A stretch of 64,000 bases of DNA from Manihot esculenta. Its lineage: Eukaryota; Streptophyta; Magnoliopsida; Malpighiales; Euphorbiaceae. A model generated the notes under the pieces. The model was not told the DNA's origin. It saw only the letters and a list, made by a program, of their open reading frames with translations, and made no database searches. The stretch covers positions 9,161,738 through 9,225,737 of the forward strand of contig NC_035161.2 in the NCBI RefSeq assembly GCF_001659605.2. Reading direction: 5' to 3'. Numbering within the stretch: the first letter of the stretch is position 1; each line of letters opens with the position of its first letter. The position numbers were made by a program, and so were the translations under genes. Shown here piece by piece: positions 35,701-47,281 of this stretch.

Positions 35701-36840
35701 TTCTTTCACAGAAAAATATTCGACAAACACAGAAGAATAAATCACTGCAAAAAAAAAAAAAAAAGACTGTCTAGTGTATCATCTTCTCTCTCTACAGTCT
35801 ATACACTTTCTCCCCAAGCCAAAAGAATAAATCACAGTTGAAAATACGTATATATTCTACTCCTTTTCCTCCTAATTGTTTTCACCATCCGATCAAACCC
35901 CTTTTAGAATTTGTTATTGATTCACCCTTATCCATTTTTCCCAAATCGCTTCACTCTTCTATTCAAATTGAATCCCTAGCTTTCTCTCTACTTCATCCTC
36001 TTCACCCTATACAACTTTTTATTCTCCATAACCTCTACTCTTACTCCACCATTGAGATAAATCGAGAGAGAAGGAGAGCTTCTACTATGGCAGAAACACA
36101 AAACTTATGGTTAAGGAGAGAAATAAAGAGACTATATAATTTGAGAGAGAAATTGAAAGAGACAAATGGGAGGAAGAAGAGGCATTCCTTTCTTAGTTCA
36201 TAAGGGTATTAAGGTTAATTTTGTAAGTTCTCACTTATTTGACCGAGAAATATAACTATTAACTAACGAAATTATTGATCCAAGGACTAATTAGTTATAT
36301 TTTGAAAAAATAAAAATATTTTAATTGAGATTAAAAGATTATAAAAATTGACCAGTTAATTTCATTAAAATTTTAAAGCTATTTAGTAATTTTTCCATGC
36401 AAAAATCTTACATTTCATACTATAACTCCTTCCTTCCTCATTTCATTCTTCAAAGGACAGTAACCGGTGGAGAATGTATACTCTAAGTGATTATGGGGTA
36501 TTTTATAATATGAGTATATGAAATGATGATGGAAAAATTAATTTATTATTATCTTTGCTTGAAAAAATAAATGATGAGCTACTCAAAATTAAGGAAGCAT
36601 TGGCCAAGATAAATAATAAAGTGAAAAAAAGTTAAGGAAGATCATAAAATTATTTTAAAAAAATTTGAAAGAGTCGAATACATATTGGGACATTAGAAAA
36701 TTCATATATTTTTATTATGTATGGTAGTAGAAAAAATATTTTAATTATATGAAGTGTTTGAATAAATGAAAATTTTATATTTTTAATGGTTGTCGTTCAA
36801 AAAGTTGAAAAATATTAAAAATTATAATAAATTTAAGAAA
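32754..36840. other. AT-rich intergenic DNA, no gene supported
   Basis: Very AT-rich, with many homopolymer runs. Short frames here (for example 35838-36203, with an internal ATG at 36090) have no recognisable domain or coding signal. TGTAACGCGTCC at 33243 and GGATCGTTATA at 34197-34207 look like a mirrored pair of old element ends, and GCTCTGCTCTAATACCA (33932-33948) resembles a minus-strand Met-tRNA primer site, but no duplication or second LTR confirms an element. The rest shows nothing I can name. Confidence 0.6.
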
Positions 36841-36844
36841 TTTA

Positions 36845-37430
36845 AGATTTTATTTTCAAGGTTGACATATTTTAATGTATAAAAATAAGAGATTATAAAT
36901 ACTTAAAATTACTTGAATTATAAAAGTAAAGGAAATTGAAAGTCTCAAAAAAAAAAAATTTCAGATTTCATTTTTAAGGACTAATACATTTTAACATATA
37001 AAAATACAACAACAACTCTAGTATTTAAAATTAATTGAATTTTAATAGTAAGAAAATTAAAAATGACAGTAAGTTTGAGAATATTTTAGATTTTATTTTC
37101 AAAAATATAATATATTTTAATGTATAAAATACAATGACTTAAATGTATTTTAATGCATAAAAATGAAAATATTTAAGTATTTAAAATTATTTAAATTTTA
37201 AAAGCAAAGAAAGTGGCAATAAATTTAAAAATTTTAGATTTTATTTTTAGGAATTAATGTATTTTAATATATAAAAATGGAAGGATTTAAATATTTAAAA
37301 TTAATTAAATTTTAATATTAATAAAATTAAGAAAAATAGTAAATTTGTAAAAATTTCAAATTTTACTTTTAAAAGTTGATATATTTTAATATATAAAATG
37401 TAAAAATTTAAATATAATTTTTTTTAGGTA
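36845..37430. repeat. Degenerate AT-rich tandem repeat, about 120-150 bp period
   Basis: About five units begin with AGATTTTATTTTTA-like sequence at 36845, 36963, 37088, 37236 and 37358. Each is followed by TATATTTTAATATATAAAAAT and then by TATTTAAAATTAATTGAATTTTAA-like blocks. The 37088 unit is longer because it repeats part of itself. Copies are diverged, so the array is old. Confidence 0.7.
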
Positions 37431-37770
37431 GACAAAGGTATTTTTAGAAAGAATTTTTTTTATAGATAATTTATGAAGTAATAAATAGAAGGACTGTACT
37501 TTTAAATATAACAATAATAATAAAAAAATTTAAATATTTAATTTTAAAAATATATAAATTGATATATTAATTATTTTAAAATTAAATAACTAAAGTATAA
37601 TTTATAAAAAAGCATTTCGCACGTGAGGAGTCAAAGGAAGGTTCCGCATATTAACCGTATTTGTAGCGCTAAAAAGTAAGATACGACTTCAATTTCGACC
37701 ACATTTTCCAAATCCAATCTCCGCACTAATTTCCCCTCACAATAGCATTTCCGTAAATATGCCCATTTTT

Positions 37771-37778
37771 TATAAATA
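37771..37778 (+). promoter_or_regulatory. Candidate TATA box of the Cys/His-rich protein gene
   Basis: TATAAATA at the edge of the AT-rich block, followed by pyrimidine-rich sequence that could be a 5' leader. Transcription would start near 37800. This is based on sequence pattern alone. Confidence 0.45.
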
Positions 37779-37938
37779 CTTTTGGCTTCTTCTTGGTTTG
37801 TAAGTGCAACGTCAACAGACCCACTCCCCCCATAAATATCCTCTTTCTGTGTCTCTTTTCAAGCCCCTCGTTGCCTATTTGCCTTTGTCTCCATTTTCTA
37901 TAATTCCTGTTTTTTCCTTTATTTTCAGAGAGGGATAG

Positions 37939-37940
<2 letters not shown>

Positions 37941-38007
<67 letters not shown>
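37941..38007 (+). repeat. Compound GT/GA microsatellite
   Basis: About 16 GT units (37941-37973) run into about 17 GA units to 38007. It lies in the probable 5' leader of the gene starting at 38758. Length polymorphism is likely. Confidence 0.95.
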
Positions 38008-38011
<4 letters not shown>

Positions 38012-38118
38012 TTTAGGGTATAGACACGAAAGAAAGATAAGGTCCTGCAGGTCAACCATTTATGGGTTTTTGCTTCTGAGCCGCATTCACTACTAGCTTT
38101 AGCCTGTTTGGAGATCTA

Positions 38119-38672
38119 GTGAGTTAATATTTCTCTCAATTTTTGGTGCTTTCCAATTCGTTATCCTTTTATCTGAATTAGTTTCTTATTATTTATGTGC
38201 ATTTTGTAGCGATTAAAACTTGTTTTCCCTTATAATTTTCGTCTGCTGATTTTCTTTTGTAGCTCAGATCTGGTCATTATTTTATATTTTAAGATTGTTG
38301 TTGTTTGTCTCATTTTATGGGATCCTATCTCCTTTCAATAGTCATAACAGAAATACCCAATTATTCATGTGATCTTTTTATTGTCCTGCAATGGTGCGAT
38401 GGAAAAAAAAAGAGCGGAGAAGCACCAAAACTGAAGAATGATAAATAAACGGTGGCTTCTCTTTTCTTTTTTTCCACAAAAGAGATAAGCCGGGTTGCAA
38501 TTTCCTTTCATTTCATTACTGTTGTAAATTTTGTGAAGGAAAAAAAAAACAAAAATTGAAAAATAAAAAAAGGGGGTGAGGTGGGAAGGAAAGCGTGGCT
38601 TTATCCACCTCCTTGGAAGCAGAGGTGCCACTGTGTCAAACCTGACCGTTTCTTCCATTATGGGATTTGCAG
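38119..38672 (+). other. Probable 5' UTR intron
   Basis: Donor GTGAGT at 38119 and acceptor TTTGCAG ending at 38672, behind a pyrimidine-rich stretch. Splicing would remove an ATG at 38660 that opens a 40-codon frame overlapping the main start, leaving the ATG at 38758 as the first in the exon. No transcript data were available. Confidence 0.45.
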
Positions 38673-38757
38673 AACTTTTGGGGCACAAAGAAGCCTTTGG
38701 GAGCAGAGAAGCTATAAAGTTGATAGTTGCTGAGCTTGCCAAATTTCAAGACGAGCA

Positions 38758-39195
38758 ATGGACTTGTTTCCCAAATCCATGATAGCAGGTCCTGCCAACG
38801 TTATTTATCTGTCCACTATTCTGGGTCGGGATGGGTCAACTCCTGTTCACAAATGCGATTGGAAATGTGAAAATGAACATGTGTGTGGAAACATGTATTG
38901 CTGCAAACTAACCGGTCTTACTCACATCTGCGACAAGAACTGTAACCAGAGAATTTTATATGATAACCATAGTTCCCTTTGCCGAGCAAGCGGTCAGATT
39001 TTCCCCCTTTCGCCAGCTGAGGAGCAGGCAGTAAGAGGAGTCCGCAGGAAGATTGACGCTGACAGTTCCCCACCTGATACCTGTGCTTTCAAACGCAGGC
39101 GTGATGCACAGTTTCATCCTTCCCCTTTGGAGAGGTCTTTGTCTGCTGTCAGTCCAATCTGCAGTCAAGTTGGGGATGGCATGGATATGAACTAG
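38758..39195 (+). CDS. Small Cys/His-rich plant protein, function unknown
   Basis: A single-exon frame of 145 aa that looks truly coding: composition is balanced and the cysteines are ordered, unlike the neighbouring AT-rich DNA. Residues 31-75 hold a likely metal-binding block: H31, C33-x3-C37, H41-x-C43, C48-C49, H57-x-C58 context (THIC), C62, H71 and C75. Residues 84-98 (LSPAEEQAVRGVRRK) and 112-116 (KRRRD) are basic, and the second could be a nuclear signal. I do not recognise a named family. There is no signal peptide or membrane segment. Start chosen at ATG 38758; a second Met is at residue 8. Upstream lie a microsatellite and a probable 5' UTR intron. A zinc-binding nuclear role is only a guess. 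Confidence 0.7.
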   Translation: MDLFPKSMIAGPANVIYLSTILGRDGSTPVHKCDWKCENEHVCGNMYCCKLTGLTHICDKNCNQRILYDNHSSLCRASGQIFPLSPAEEQAVRGVRRKIDADSSPPDTCAFKRRRDAQFHPSPLERSLSAVSPICSQVGDGMDMN

Positions 39196-41787
39196 ATATA
39201 TCTATCCTATAATTGAAATGACTCTCCTCATCTTACTCGTGTTCTTTTGAAATTCCCCTGCCCCCTTATCTTTTTTTTCCCCTCATGGATCAAGTATGGA
39301 TAAATGAACTCAATATGGGCACTCTAATGGTTGGCTTAATGTGTCCCGTCTGTAGGAACTTAATACTTCCATGTTTAATGCTATGTAGCTCTTACCTTAG
39401 CATAGTTTGACTTTCAGTAGGGATATTAAACGCTTTCTAAGTGCTTATAAAACTGGAATTGAATTTAGTGTGTTCTAGTATTACTCTTCATTTTTTTTTT
39501 TTTAACTTTAACGACGCCAAGATTCTTTCTGGTTTTCTTTAGGATTGAACATGGTGCAGTGTGGTAATAATTTTTATTATTGCACTTCTTTCATTACCTA
39601 ACTTCTTTACAGCCACATTGTGGTTTGCTTTTGCAGTTTTTTGCTCTTTGCTATGCTTTTAGAATTGTTGAACTTTATCATTCTGCTTTAATGTATTTAT
39701 TGTTATACGTTAGTTCTCTATGAAATTTCTGGAGCCCTTGATTTTGAGTAGCTAGTGTTTTTGGCAGTTGTTAACACTGTAGACCGTGCTGCAGGTTTAA
39801 AAAAATTGAAGTTCTACAAACCGGGGACCTTTCATTGTTTTATCTCCTATGCTGTAGAAATTTAACTTTGTTCTATCCTTTGTTTTGTTTAGTTTATTGC
39901 AGGTTGAAGGGGAATTTTTGTCATCCATTTCGTTTTCATTTCATGATGTCATTTACTTTATTTTGCTTTTTCCAATTTCATTTTTCTGAAATAAGTGTTA
40001 TTTTGCAGGGATTGAAGTGTGTGAAATTCAAGAGGATTTAAATATATTTTATGTGATGATGAATTGATAATTATGTATTTATGACGTTTCTGAAAATGAA
40101 GATTCTTCTCTGATAAACAAATTCTGCTCTTTCTTGCAGTGGAGAATTGATTACTAGAATGATGAAGTATTTGATTGTGTTGATGAATTGAGGAGAGGGT
40201 ATATTTCCTGTTGTTTCACCTTTCTCTTGTTGAGGAATTGTCCGCCTATCCTCCATGTTAGATGTGTTTGAAGGGTCTATAGTTCCTGGTTTTCTCACTG
40301 GCAGGAGGTAATAATGGTCCTAAGAGCCAACAGCTATTATTACCTGTTTCTTTGGATTACCCGTGAAACAAAGGTATTCATAATTTATTTTAATTAACTT
40401 TGTGGTTTGTCTTTGACTCTTACAGATAAAAATAAATTGATGCAATCTTTGGTTGGTGAATTGCAAGGCAATCCCAAGTAGCTTATTGTTTTGTCTGGTG
40501 AAGGATAACTGGAATTTCTGACTGTAACCTCAGGCATCTGCCAGTCCCAAGGGTGATCTTCCTAATGGAGTCTTGGGTAGAGGTGTTCATAAAATCTTAC
40601 TGCAGGCCTTTGTTTGTGAGCTGCTGAATCCTGCATGCTTAAAGTTTATTTTTGGGCTGTAATTTTCCGTGCTGTTCTGAAGATGGTGTCAGCATTGGTC
40701 TGGGCTGATGATATATTGTTGTCAGTTCTATTTTTCTGCCTGTAACATTCAGATATGCGTAGGATTAATCATTCCTTTTTTTTCTTTTCTGTTGGTACAT
40801 CGGAAAATTTTGGCTGTCAGTTCTTAAATTTCATAATTTGAGCTTTGATAGTAAAAGGGTCTATTATGACGGAAATTATAATTGTAATCAGCGGAGTCGA
40901 TGAGAATCGGATTGTGATCCAAATGTGTTGTGATCACTTACACGTTTCAACTGTATGGTCATGTTGAGTTGCTGTTCTTGCAACTGAAGGTCGATTTCCC
41001 CGCTTGCCTGTTTAGAGGTTCTATTGCTTATGCAGTATATTGCAGCGATGCTCCCAATGATGGGTTTCAGAAGTTTCTGCATGTTTGGCGATGAATAATA
41101 GATCTGGTAAAATAATTTGTCAGTCCGATTCGAATTTGAAGAGTCAGAGTTATGAATGCTGCGGTGAATTAGATTAACGCCTGCGGTATATTTTATCAAT
41201 TTTGGACCGGCGCGCCCATTGGCCTATCCACTCTGCAATAGAGTACTGGATGAAAAATAGGTGATGACGAGTCTCCCTGTTCTGCTCTTCTTCTCTCAAT
41301 TTTAGTTTCCAGTGTTATTTTCGCAAAGGTTCCTGTTGTGCCACTCTGCATTTATGCCATGAAATCGATTAGACCGATTCTTTTCCCCAGATATTGAGGT
41401 GATTGGCACTGCCTTGTTTTCCAAGCGGAGTCCGCTTTAGATGCTGCAAAGAAATATTTCTTTCTTTTATGTTTCTTGTGGTAGACAAACTTTGTTTAGG
41501 ATACTACGAGTTGAGTTCTTTAATTCCTTGTTAAGATCTCGGGATAATATAATTCTTGTGGACCCTTGCATAACTTCTGTCTTATAATATATTTGCCTTG
41601 AAAAAGGTATTCTTTCTTCGTGAGGCCGCTCTTACAAAAGAAATACTAAAACCAGGTAGGTGATTTTGCGGCTGAGAGATTTAGCAAAGCAACCTAATCT
41701 TTCAGTTTAGGCTTTGCCTATGTCACAGATTCCCTTCGCTACAATATCTAGGGATTGGCCCTTGCACGCAAATTCACAGCTGTTACA
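39196..41787. other. 3' region and intergenic DNA, no gene supported
   Basis: The first few hundred bases are probably the 3' UTR of the upstream gene. Short frames on both strands (for example minus 40888-41199) have no recognisable domain. Just upstream of the thaumatin-like gene, AT-rich ATAATATATT near 41584 is a candidate TATA region. I see no RNA gene or element end. Confidence 0.5.
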
Positions 41788-43309
41788 ATGTCGAGAAAGA
41801 TGTCCGGAATTGTCGTAGGACTCCCAATAATTTTCGTTTCTTTCCTGGTTTCACGCTGCTATTCTTGCACGTTCACCATAACAAACAACTGCCCGCAAAC
41901 CATATGGCCTGGCACGCTAGCAGGCTCAGGTAGCCCACAGCTTCCAACAACTGGATTACGCTTAGACCCTGGTCAGGGCGTGCGAGTTCCAACTGTTCCA
42001 GGATGGTCAGGCAGGATATGGGCGAGAACTGGTTGCAAATTCGACGCGTTTGGACTTGGCTCTTGTCAAACTGGGGATTGTGGAGGAAGACTAGAATGTA
42101 ATGGCATTGGAGCCACACCACCCGCATCTCTCTTTGAGATAACCCTTGGAAGAGGCAATGACAAGGACTTCTACGATGTGAGCATCGTAGATGGTTACAA
42201 TTTACCTCTAGTTGCTGCCCCTCGTGGAGTCCATGGTGCATGCAATGCAACTGGCTGCGCTTCGGATATCAACATGGGTAAGATTTCTTCTTACAATTCC
42301 ACATAAAATAAATATTTTTAGCATTCTTTTATTTCATGAAAAATATTTTATATTTTTTAATATTTAAGTCAATCAAAAAATTTAATAACAAAATTTTTCT
42401 AATTAAAAAAAATTAAATCATTAAAAAAAACTTTGTCTTTTCAGATTTTAAGAAAGTCATTTTTCAGAGATTTATATTAAAACTTTCGATATATAAATGT
42501 ATTGATATATTCTATCTTTTAAATTAAAATTAAATAATAAAAAAATAAATTATCTAGTTGAAATGTTACACGGAATTTTAAATATGAAATATTGTGCCTT
42601 TTAAATATAATCTGTTCAAACTGTTAAATTTTCTTTTTTTCGAATTCAATAGCTGGAACAATATTTATACAGTTTGTATTTTAATTTTATCGTCATTATT
42701 ATTTTAATTTTTATCACTGCAATGCTGAATCAATTTTAATTTTCACTAAAAAATTTGAATAGGCTGCCCAAGGGAACTTCAGGTGGTAGGTGGGGATGGT
42801 GGAGGAGGGGGAGTAGTCGCATGTAGGAGTGCATGCGAGGCATTTGGGCTGGACCAGTACTGCTGTAGCGGAGAGTTTGCTAATCCAACCACCTGCCGCC
42901 CTTCCTTTTATTCATTCATTTTCAAGCGAGCTTGTCCAAGGGCTTACAGCTACGCTTTTGATGATGGCACCAGTACTTTCACATGCAAGGCTTCTGATTA
43001 TGCCATTGTTTTCTGCCCTAATGCAAATGGGTATGCTATATTTCCTTAGCTGCATGGAACTGTCCTTTGCTTTTTCTCTTAATGTTGGATAAAGAGTTTT
43101 TTCTTCTTTTTTTTTTGTTTCCTCTTTTGCCCCTTTAATATATATGCAGGATCAGGATGTCTGATGGTACAGTTGGTACTACATCCGCTGCAGTAATTCA
43201 CAAACCCAACGATGGAGAAACTGTGAAAATGTCTTCTTCCTCAAACATCCACCTACCTATTCCAATGTGGATTCTTCTCTTCATCCTCAATCTATCCTTG
43301 AAGACATAA
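41788..43309 (+). CDS. Thaumatin-like protein (PR-5 family), three exons, GPI-type tail
   Basis: Exons 41788-42277, 42763-43030 and 43150-43309; both introns are GT-AG, and the join gives 305 aa. PR-5 proteins are secreted, often antifungal or stress-linked. Residues 1-26 form a signal peptide (IVVGLPIIFVSFLVS core). The mature part opens CTFTITNNCPQTIWPG. The family signature GLGSCQTGDCGGRLEC is near residues 89-104. Acidic-cleft residues are present: Arg in WARTGC, Asp in TGDCGG, Glu in SLFEITLG, and the two Asp in FYDVSIVDGYNLP. I count 17 cysteines in the mature part, the usual 16 plus one at its N-terminus. The last exon ends in Ser-rich sequence and a hydrophobic tail (PMWILLFILNLSL), suggesting a GPI anchor. 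Start: ATG 41788; the frame upstream has no ATG. No lesion is seen, so it is probably functional. Confidence 0.93.
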
Positions 43310-43590
43310 ATGTCCATCTTAATGGCCTCTTCAACACTACGCTGCATAGTGAATAATAGGTGTTCAGCAGAATAGATTCCAGCAGATTAAACGACAAATC
43401 TTGCGGATAATACACAGTACAAGTGCTGAGCTTAATGCAAGTGTTATTTTATACTAAAAAATGTTATTGATTAATTTGCTTCATAGCTCTATTTGAACAT
43501 ATGATTCTTGGCATTATCGGGTTTGGATTGGTCCAATGGAGTCAAGGTTTTCTGTTATTATTGATTTTTGAAGAAGCAAGCTGACAGTGC
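43310..43590 (+). other. Probable 3' UTR and downstream flank of the thaumatin-like gene
   Basis: Non-coding; several A/T-rich stretches could serve in polyadenylation, but no single site stands out. Confidence 0.4.
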
Positions 43591-45960
43591 AAAGAATGAG
43601 ACTTGAGCACATTCTCATCGTCATTGTTTTAACATCCATATGCATATCTGAGATGAATAATAAAAATATTCACACGCATATCTTAGATAAATAATAAAAG
43701 TTAAAATTAAAGATTTTAGAGATAAGAAAATCAAACACAGAATTTATAGTGATTCAACAAACAAAGTCAATGTTTACTCTCTCCCAATAACTTTTCTTGA
43801 GTTTTCACTTCCACTAAACCTCTTTTACTAAGTAAATAACGACCTTACATACAATAACAAGTTTTTCTGGTGCTTGTAGACTTTTAGAAATTTGATTCAT
43901 CACTCGAACTTCTATTTAAATTTCAATAGATACTTAAAACCTCTGTAAGTGAATACACATTTAATTAATTTTATATATGTTTTGATTAAAAAAGAAACAC
44001 TCTCAACAAGATAAAAAATTTTGAATGAAAAGCTTTTAACATAAGGGTTTTAATGCTATAAGAAAATAAGTGTTTTCATTATTCATTTGTTTTAAACTGT
44101 ATCTAAAATTAGATGTATAATTTTAGTCTTCTAAAATTAGATGTATAATTTTAGTCTTCTAAAATTTTAATTAGCTAAAACAATAACGTTTAAATTCTTG
44201 CTTTTCGAAATAAAAATTCTTTTTTCAGAATTTATTTAAATAGAATTAGAGTAAAAGATTTTATCATTGACATATCAACTGACTCACTCATTTACAATGA
44301 ATCCTAAAGATACTTAACTTTACTTTTCTTTCTTTGATTTATCTTATGTTGCCTTAAGAGTCTCCTTCCTTTCAAATGTAGAGAACATCTTTGATTTTTC
44401 AATGTTTTCTAGATACTCTACATCTAATACTGAAGATGGTTAGATAAACAAAATTTATTAAGTTTTGCTATCATCAAAATTATGCTCTTTCAAAACTTAC
44501 GAGGCCAATAATCTCCCTCTTTTTGATAATAACAAAATATAGTGATTTTCAATAAAAACATATGTATTGTAATTGAGTAAGAGTTAAAAAGGCTCCCCTA
44601 AATATATGCACACAATATATGCATTCAATATCATTTTTAGAAGTAATATCAGAAATATATATTCAACAGCTAAGCATAAAAACTGAAAACAGAGTCAGAG
44701 TCATAACCAAATAACAAACAGCATATATAAACAAACAAAGCACACAATAAAACATGACCAATTTCTTCCCTTTTTTATCATCAACAAAAAGAAAACAGGA
44801 GTAAAAAAACAGTTCAAATGATGATGTAAAAAACTTAAGAAATTATTTCAAAAGTAGTTTAAAAATAGATGAGAATTTAGATATCCAATAGTTTGTCTTT
44901 ACTGACAGGCTCTCCTGGTTTTGCTATCTTTGTTCTCATTCCATATCTCACACTTCGTCTCAGTTGAATTTTTTGGATTTCATCACCCTCTGAGCTTGAG
45001 GAAGTGCTATCCATCGGATCTGATTTGCTGTCATCCTTGCATCCCTAAATACTTGTATAGGTTCAATGTTGGATTGAGAAGATGGATTGCTTGACTGAGA
45101 CTTAGGAGGAATTAAATGAAGATATTTTCGTGCAGTGAGCTATGAAAATTTTCTTATAAGGGCTGGAGCAACAGTATCAGCTGATGGTTTTAGAACAGAG
45201 TATGTGGGTGCTGGTTCACCACATTTTTGAGTGTTCAAAGGCTTTTTTGGTGAGGTAGGTTGTTCTTCAACATATTTTTCTTTGGGTGACGCTGTAGGTG
45301 AAGGTTACATGATATTCAATGGAGATAGTTGGATAAAAGGTTCATCAGTTATGAGTTGTTGTGGTTGAGTAGATAGTCCTGCTGATGGATCTACACCAAG
45401 GGAACCAAAGTAACCAAAATTCAATCCAAATCCATCAAACCCATCTGAAAATAATCTCTCAAGAATCATCCACCTTCCTTTCTATCTTTTCAATTCTCTA
45501 GGGTAGAAGCACTAAGGAAGCATCTATGTCCTAGGCTATTGCTTGCTAAAGTTTAAAGGATTCATCCAACATGTTGTTTACTAATTCTAGAGCCTTTTGC
45601 ACATTATTCATCATTTTGAATGTGTCTTTTAGGACCTCAATTTTCTCACCAATTTTAGTTCTTATATCTTCAGAATTCTCAAAAATAAAACTGGAAATAG
45701 AGTCTTCTATTGCTTTTTTTTTTTCCTTTCTCAATTTTCTTATCCTTCCCTTTATTCTTATCTATTCCAGCATATATTTTCTTAATCATTAGAATCTGAG
45801 CTCTTTTCTTCTCTTTGGTCAGATTGATTTTCAACTTTCTAAACACCAAAGTGAGGATCATTCCATATTGCAGACTTCTCACACTAGTATTCTTAAAAAT
45901 CCCTTTGAAAATTATATATGCCAGATTCAACTTTTATTTAGAGAGCAAGTGCTAAAGAAT
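43590..45960 (-). mobile_element. Decayed minus-strand LTR-retroelement remnant
   Basis: Read on the minus strand, TTATTATCAAAAAGAGGGAG (near 44530-44511) resembles the polypurine tract and spacer found before the 3' LTR of many plant copia-type elements. LTR-like sequence follows toward 43600, including the complement of CACAGAATTTATAGTGATTC, a phrase seen in such LTRs. Upstream on the minus strand (about 45400-44900), broken Pro/Ser-rich coding-like sequence can be read with stops, and Lys-rich short frames lie at 45546-45930. No domain is complete and the lineage is uncertain. A 28-bp perfect tandem duplication lies at 44103-44158. Confidence 0.4.
44103..44158. repeat. Perfect 28-bp tandem duplication
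   Basis: Two identical copies beginning CTAAAATTAGATG, followed by an 8-base partial third copy. Probably replication slippage within the decayed LTR. Confidence 0.9.
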
Positions 45961-46029
45961 ACACCAATTAAGTTTGTTGAAATAGGTGTGGCTACCCATT
46001 TTAGGACAAAAAAAATACGATGAAATCTC

Positions 46030-47281
46030 TGTAATGACCCGGGAACCAGACCGCTACCGGCGCTAGAGTTCAGATCGACTTAAGGTCGCCGGAACCCGTA
46101 GCAAGCCTACTGTACATCTTGATACACTTGATAAAATCCCATATATAATCACAAGAACTAACAAAAACTTAATAATTTCATGAACCACGGCTCGACCTAT
46201 GCATGCATCATAACAAAAATCATATAAACTTATACTAGAGTTCTCATCAAATGCTCTAGTATGATCAACATAATATGCCTCAACCTCGGTTCGAACATAC
46301 ATAACTTAAAACTTTTACACATAATAGATCAGGAAACAGGGATTACAAGGACAAACATTAGGGCAAAACACAATTTTTAATCTATAAAACAATATATGTC
46401 CACAACTATACTATTACAAAAGACTATACCAGCAACTCAGCTGACCTCCTGAACTAACTTTGATCCTGCAAACATAGGGTTAGGGAAAAAGGGTAAGTTA
46501 CAAGAGCCTAGTGAACAGAACATAAAAATAGTTCAATAAACATATGATTGTATGAATGCGTTACAACACAAACAATTCACATCAAGATGAACTTGTCACC
46601 AGTAATCCTCTACAAGTTCCAATAGTGTGCATCCCATGATGGGTGCTCCTCAGAACTTCCTCTTAAACATATCATAACATGTCCATAATATCAGGGACAT
46701 AGAATTGGCAGCCCTGGCCTTTCTCTTACATAGTGTCAGGGTGTAGAATGGGCAGCCCTGGTCTTTTCGTATCCGTCATAGCATATCATAACATACTCGA
46801 AAGTTAGTGGGTCATCCAACATCCATCCACATCAATAATAAATTATGTAATGCATCATATTCATGAATTCTAATGCAAACAACCTAATTATATATACATG
46901 CCATTCTTGATGCATGAGAATGCTTATAAGGTTTGATTTCTTTAAAATAATAGATCAGTTCAGTTCTACTCACCTCTAGCTGACGCTCGCCTAATACTGA
47001 AGTAGTTATATCACTGTAGGCCTTTACGGTCTTCCAAGTTCGATCCTACATAGATGGACCTAAATGAGGGACTAAACATAACTTTTACAATACTTAAAAC
47101 AAGCCCCCAAGAACCCCTAAGAACATACATAGAAATCAAGCAGAAAAAGGCTGGGTAGGGAACTTTCGACGGTAGGTTCGGCGACCGAAGGTCCCTTACA
47201 GATCTGAAGGTTGAAACCTTCGGGGGCAAGTTAGGCAGCCAAAAGGCTACCTCCACAAGCAGGTTTGATGGCCGAACCTGG
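46030..47281 (-). repeat. Minus-strand Tekay-type LTR, first part
   Basis: It starts TGTAATGACCCGG, a variant of the TGTAACGACCC inverted LTR end. The left duplication candidate is ATCTC (46025-46029). It is split at 47281 by the element 47282-62741, resumes at 62747-62767, and is split again by the LTR at 62768. Its far end lies beyond the window. It carries a minisatellite with CAGCCCTGG-type units near 46625-46765 and a decayed motif array near 47165-47280. Confidence 0.85.

Noticed and set aside
35838..36203. Open frame of 121 codons in AT-rich DNA
   Set aside because: Low-complexity composition, no domain, and an uncertain start; the internal ATG at 36090 gives only 38 residues. Not enough to call a gene.
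37726..38055. Minus-strand frame with Ser-Leu and His-Thr repeats
   Set aside because: It is a translation of the GT/GA microsatellite.
38576..38782. Upstream frame ending in WTCFPNP considered as the N-terminus of the Cys/His-rich protein
   Set aside because: It is in a different frame from 38758-39195 and no frameshift or splice joins them cleanly. A 5' UTR intron explains the region better.
40888..41199. Minus-strand frame between the two genes
   Set aside because: No recognisable domain, ordinary length for chance in this composition, and no promoter or intron support.
45546..45930. Lys-rich minus-strand frames considered as a gene
   Set aside because: Short, overlapping and interrupted; better explained as part of a decayed retroelement.
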